A DNA stretch of 8,275 nucleotides, from contig SLQN01000578.1 in the NCBI GenBank assembly GCA_007131465.1, positions 1-8,275 of the forward strand. The letters are read 5' to 3'. Shown here piece after piece: positions 6,104 through 8,275 of the stretch. Each line of letters starts with the position of its first letter. The stretch's first letter is position 1. The DNA comes from Paracoccaceae bacterium. GTDB lineage: Bacteria > Pseudomonadota > Alphaproteobacteria > Rhodobacterales > Rhodobacteraceae. The position numbers and the translations under genes were made by a program. Below the pieces are notes generated by a model. The model saw only the letters and a program-made list of their open reading frames with translations, was not told where the DNA came from and did no database searches.

Positions 6104-7285
6104 TCAATCCGTGTAAACCGGATCGCGCGGCAGATTGGGCGAGGCAAGCAGCGTCTTGCCCTGCCGTGCGGCCACGCTTTCATGCACAAGCGCGCCCTCG
6201 GGGACAAAGCGCCTGCGCCACAGCGGCAGGTGCAACCCGAAAAGGGTCTGAGTCGGCATCCCCTTGGGAACGCGGCGCGGAACCAGCCCGGTCAGCAGCC
6301 AGCCAAGGGTCAGTGATTCCTGCGCCTGCGCCATTGGGTCCGGGGCCACATAGCGGTCAGACGGGGCATCGCCCTGTTGCCCCAGCACCAGCCGGTTGAT
6401 GGTTGATTGCCGATAGTGAATGCCCAGACCTTGCGTCTCGCGGATCATCCAGTCCAGCGCGACCTTGCCAAGCGCCGAATTTCGCTCGGGGTAGCCGCCC
6501 CCGACATCGGCATGCACCCCCGCGAACCACATCTCGCGCAGGTCCTGCGCCTCCGCGCGTCCGCGCCGGAAGCGGTTGGCGAAATAGCTTTGCCCCGCGG
6601 GCCACAAAAGCGGCGAATACAGCGCGCGCCGTTCATCCAGCGCAACCGCATGGCGGACGGCCGCGACGGAAGGGTTCTCGCTGGTATTCGCATGCGCCCG
6701 AAATCGCGGCCCGGTGCGGCCCCATTCGAAAACGGAACTGACAGTGTCGAACAACCCGAGCGCCGCAATCGGCACGATGTCAGGGCGCAACACACGGTAC
6801 CACAGGTTCATCTCGTCCCAGTCGCCTTTTGCGCCGGGATGCTCCGCGACGCCCTTGTAGGCGCGATACGCCTGATCAAGCAGGTTCAGATGGCGCGGCT
6901 CCATCAGCCCGAAGGCATTCAGAAACCCCGCCAGCACCCGCGCCGTGTAGGCGCCGCGCGAAAAGCCGAACATGACCACACGGTCGCGCGGCTGCACGCG
7001 GCGTCCGTCCCGTTTGCCGTTGTCATAAGTGTTGACCAGAAACCGGTAGGCTTCCTTGACATTTGCATCCAGCCCCCAGCCTGTCGCGCGGTCCAGCCAT
7101 TCGCGCAGTTGCTGGCGATAGTGAAACAGCGTGTCCTCGCCGCCGAATGTTCCGACACCGGGGCTGTACCAGACAAGCTGGCGCTCGGATTTCTCCAGAC
7201 AGCCATACAGCCGCAGGATATTGCTGCGATTGGATTTCACGGTGTTGGCCGTGCCGTCAAACAGCAGGATGATGGTCTTGGTCAT
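6104..7285 (-). CDS. DUF2235 alpha/beta hydrolase (Tle1-like phospholipase domain)
   Basis: This is a 393-residue protein of the DUF2235 family, a serine hydrolase fold that includes the type VI secretion phospholipase effector Tle1. Family blocks seen are the N-terminal IILLFDGTANT (5-15), YSPGVGT (40-46), the nucleophile elbow VMFGFSRGAYTAR (104-116, Ser109), LGLFDTVSSV (177-186, Asp180, the likely acid) and WFAGVHADVGGGYPE (253-267). His258 and His368 are candidates for the catalytic base. No signal peptide or membrane segment is seen. The start at 7285 has AAGGGGG about 7 bases upstream. The open frame continues without a stop as far as 7966, but that stretch is antisense to rnpB and is not coding. 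No T6SS structural gene, VgrG, PAAR or adaptor/immunity gene is in the window, so an effector role is unsupported here. A cytoplasmic lipase or esterase role is equally possible. Confidence 0.88.
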   Translation of the reverse strand: MTKTIILLFDGTANTVKSNRSNILRLYGCLEKSERQLVWYSPGVGTFGGEDTLFHYRQQLREWLDRATGWGLDANVKEAYRFLVNTYDNGKRDGRRVQPRDRVVMFGFSRGAYTARVLAGFLNAFGLMEPRHLNLLDQAYRAYKGVAEHPGAKGDWDEMNLWYRVLRPDIVPIAALGLFDTVSSVFEWGRTGPRFRAHANTSENPSVAAVRHAVALDERRALYSPLLWPAGQSYFANRFRRGRAEAQDLREMWFAGVHADVGGGYPERNSALGKVALDWMIRETQGLGIHYRQSTINRLVLGQQGDAPSDRYVAPDPMAQAQESLTLGWLLTGLVPRRVPKGMPTQTLFGLHLPLWRRRFVPEGALVHESVAARQGKTLLASPNLPRDPVYTD

Positions 7286-7309
7286 GAATACGCCCCCTTC
7301 AATGTTGCG

Positions 7310-7338
7310 ATCATAGCCGCAAATGTGCCTTGCGTCAT
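7310..7338 (-). promoter_or_regulatory. Candidate promoter of the DUF2235 gene
   Basis: On the minus strand ATGACG (complement of 7333-7338) is followed after 17 bases by TATGAT (complement of 7310-7315), matching the consensus hexamers at four and five of six positions. The start codon lies about 25 bases further on. The -35 element overlaps that of the divergent rnpB promoter. Confidence 0.4.
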
Positions 7339-7358
7339 CAGATCGGCCCGCATATGTG
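7330..7358 (+). promoter_or_regulatory. rnpB: Candidate rnpB promoter
   Basis: TTGCGT (7330-7335) and TATGTG (7353-7358) are separated by 17 bases. The -10 ends 7 bases before the first base of helix P1 at 7366, just where transcription of RNase P RNA should begin. The -10 match is weak (three of six), so the support is mainly positional. Confidence 0.45.
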
Positions 7359-7365
7359 CTGACGC

Positions 7366-7760
7366 GGCGGATGGTCGGATGACCGCGTGCCCTGAGAAGG
7401 GGGCGAGGAAAGTCCGGGCTCCATGAGGCAAGGGTGCCGGGTAACGCCCGGCTGGGGCAACCCAAGGGAAAGCGCCACAGAAAACAGACCGCCCAGCCTG
7501 TCTGGGTAAGGGTGAAACGGTGGGGTAAGAGCCCACCGCGGGACGGGCAACCGGACCGGCACGGCAAGCCCCACCCGGAGCAATGCCGAATAGGGATTTC
7601 GCGCGGGCGTGATCCGGTTTTGGCCGGATATCCCCGCAGGGCCGCCTCAGCCCGAAATCCGGGTTGGCAGCTAGATCCTGCGCGCAAGCGCAGGGGCAGA
7701 GGAATGGTCATCGAAGGGGGCAACCCCGGAACAGAACCCGGCTTACAGACCATCCGCCAG
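7366..7760 (+). ncRNA. rnpB: RNase P RNA (type A, catalytic subunit of RNase P)
   Basis: This is the ribozyme that removes 5' leaders from precursor tRNAs together with the RnpA protein. The ends are set by helix P1: GGCGGATGGT (7366-7375) is the exact reverse complement of ACCATCCGCC (7749-7758). Universal core blocks appear in order: GAGGAAAGTCCGGGCTCC (7405-7422, 5' side of P4), CACAGAAAACAGACCGCC (7476-7493), GGGTAAGAGCCCACCGCG (near 7524-7541, P13/P14 region), CCACCCGGAGCAATGCCGAA (7571-7590), GAGGAATGGTCATCG (7700-7714) and ACAGAACCCGGCTTACAG (7731-7748, 3' side of P4). Total length of about 395 nt suits an alphaproteobacterial type A RNA. A short T-run (7761-7765) follows P1. The gene is divergent from the DUF2235 gene and lies 158 bases before rpmG. 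The exact 3' end is inferred. Confidence 0.97.
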
Positions 7761-7821
7761 TTTTTCTGCCCGCGCACAGGCCGGATCGGGACTTTGCCTG
7801 CGAAAACTGCCGACAATGCGG

Positions 7822-7849
7822 TTGACAAGCCGGGGCTGGCAGGTAGAAG
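7822..7849 (+). promoter_or_regulatory. rpmG: Candidate rpmG promoter
   Basis: A perfect -35 hexamer TTGACA (7822-7827) is followed after 16 bases by TAGAAG (7844-7849), a four-of-six -10. This lies between the end of rnpB and rpmG and would give a leader of about 60 bases. It implies that rpmG does not depend on read-through from rnpB. Confidence 0.55.
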
Positions 7850-7916
7850 GCAGGTGCAGAATTCACGGGAAAAGTGGCCAGTCCATGCCGCGCCGCCCGG
7901 CTCAGGAGATGACATC

Positions 7917-8084
7917 ATGGCAAAGCCAACCACCATCAAGATCCGCCTGAACTCGACCGCAGGCACGGGTCATTTCTACGTCACCAAGAAAAACGCCCGC
8001 ACCATGACCGAGAAATTCGCGATCAAGAAATATGATCCCGTGGTGCGCAAGCATGTCGAATACAAGGAAGGCAAGATCAAGTAA
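7917..8084 (+). CDS. rpmG: 50S ribosomal protein L33
   Basis: L33 is a small protein of the large ribosomal subunit near the E site. The 55-residue product begins [20 protein letters not shown] and continues with [14 protein letters not shown] and [19 protein letters not shown]. This is colinear over its whole length with E. coli L33. It has no cysteines, so it is the zinc-independent (C-minus) form. The start is set by AGGAG (7904-7908), 8 bases before the ATG. In many bacteria rpmG is paired with rpmB, but here it stands alone downstream of rnpB, with its own promoter candidate and a strong terminator. Confidence 0.98.
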   Translation: MAKPTTIKIRLNSTAGTGHFYVTKKNARTMTEKFAIKKYDPVVRKHVEYKEGKIK

Positions 8085-8106
8085 TCCTGCCCGCTTAGAC
8101 TGACTG

Positions 8107-8140
8107 AAAACCGCGCCTCTCAGGGGCGCGGTTTTTTTTC
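8107..8140 (+). terminator. Rho-independent terminator after rpmG (possibly bidirectional)
   Basis: CCGCGCC (8111-8117) pairs with GGCGCGG (8125-8131), flanked by AAAA (8107-8110) and TTTTTTTT (8132-8139). The A-tract extends the stem, and on the minus strand it gives TTTT after the hairpin. The same structure can therefore also stop gatB transcription from the right. It lies 22 bases beyond the rpmG stop. Confidence 0.92.
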
Positions 8141-8155
8141 CGGTTTTGCCTTGAT

Positions 8156-8180
8156 GGGGCTTGCGGTCCACGCAAGCCCC
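8156..8180. repeat. Perfect 10-bp inverted repeat next to the gatB stop
   Basis: GGGGCTTGCG (8156-8165) and CGCAAGCCCC (8171-8180) are exact reverse complements around a 5-base loop. The hairpin starts 5 bases after the gatB stop in the sense of gatB transcription. No T-run follows it on either strand, so it could act as an RNA 3'-end stabiliser, as part of a tandem terminator with the hairpin at 8111-8131, or as a pause site. Confidence 0.6.
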
Positions 8181-8185
8181 GCCGC

Positions 8186-8275
8186 CTACAGCCCCAGCTT
8201 CGCGCTCACGATCTCATTGACCGCTGCCGGATTGGCCTTGCCGCCGGTGGCTTTCATCACTTGCCCCACGAACCA
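8186..8275 (-). CDS. gatB: Aspartyl/glutamyl-tRNA amidotransferase subunit B (C-terminal end only)
   Basis: The last 29 codons of a minus-strand gene read WFVGQVMKATGGKANPAAVN and then EIVSAKLGL before a TAG stop. This is the typical end of the GatB tail (YqeY-like) domain, where FVGQVMKATxGxANP is strongly conserved. GatB is the kinase/tRNA-binding subunit of the GatCAB amidotransferase. That complex turns misacylated Glu-tRNA(Gln) or Asp-tRNA(Asn) into the correct species. The rest of the gene lies beyond the right edge, so nothing can be said about its start or neighbours. It is convergent with rpmG. Confidence 0.93.
   Translation of the reverse strand, partial: WFVGQVMKATGGKANPAAVNEIVSAKLGL

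Noticed and set aside
6407..7426. Long plus-strand open frame opposite the DUF2235 gene
   Set aside because: Its translation shows no family motif and it lies wholly antisense to a gene with intact catalytic motifs. High G+C keeps such shadow frames open.
7434..7916. Upstream extension of the rpmG frame through rnpB
   Set aside because: The L33 start at 7917 has its own SD box and the standard MAK N-terminus. The upstream frame is RNase P RNA.
7286..7966. N-terminal extension of the DUF2235 frame up to an ATG at 7966
   Set aside because: It is antisense to rnpB and to the start of rpmG and has no recognisable domain. The family N-terminus and a good SD box place the start at 7285.
1..8275. 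CRISPR array, insertion sequence, prophage, tRNA or attachment site
   Set aside because: I saw no regularly spaced direct repeats, transposase or integrase motifs, or tRNA cloverleaf sequences. Gene content is core chromosomal throughout.

Overview
The window looks like a core chromosomal segment of an alphaproteobacterium, most likely a member of the Rhodobacterales (Rhodobacter/Roseobacter type). The pointers are high G+C, the ribosomal protein sequences (L27, cysteine-free L33), an alphaproteobacterial-looking type A RNase P RNA, the GatB C-terminus, and the surE-pcm-nlpD order without rpoS. It carries no transposase, integrase, CRISPR array or phage gene, and no tRNA or rRNA was recognised.

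Left part (1-1826, plus strand): the 3' end of rpmA (L27) closes with a strong intrinsic terminator. A GNAT acetyltransferase of the RimJ/RimL type follows, and then a class I glutamine amidotransferase-like hydrolase of the PuuD (peptidase C26) family. The PuuD-like gene faces the next block convergently.

Middle part (1850-7285, minus strand; in transcription order 7285 to 1850): a DUF2235 (Tle1-like) alpha/beta hydrolase; surE (survival nucleotidase), whose stop overlaps the start of pcm (isoaspartyl protein repair) by 4 nt; nlpD, an outer-membrane lipoprotein with two LysM domains and a degenerate LytM domain; eda (KDPG aldolase), which has its own likely promoter with a perfect LacI-type operator palindrome; and a small lipoprotein L,D-transpeptidase (YkuD). 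The theme is envelope maintenance and stationary-phase damage repair, with one Entner-Doudoroff enzyme inserted under separate control.

Right part (7330-8275): divergent from the DUF2235 gene is rnpB, the catalytic RNA of RNase P. It spans about 395 nt, and its two ends pair perfectly to form P1. It is followed by rpmG (L33) with its own promoter and terminator. Convergent to rpmG, at the right edge, lies the C-terminal end of gatB.

I see no clear undescribed multi-gene system here. The items most worth a second look are the isolated DUF2235 hydrolase, the catalytically degraded NlpD, the LacI-type operator in front of eda, a long inverted repeat with a duplicated Shine-Dalgarno box before the GNAT gene, and the closely packed divergent promoters of rnpB and the DUF2235 gene.
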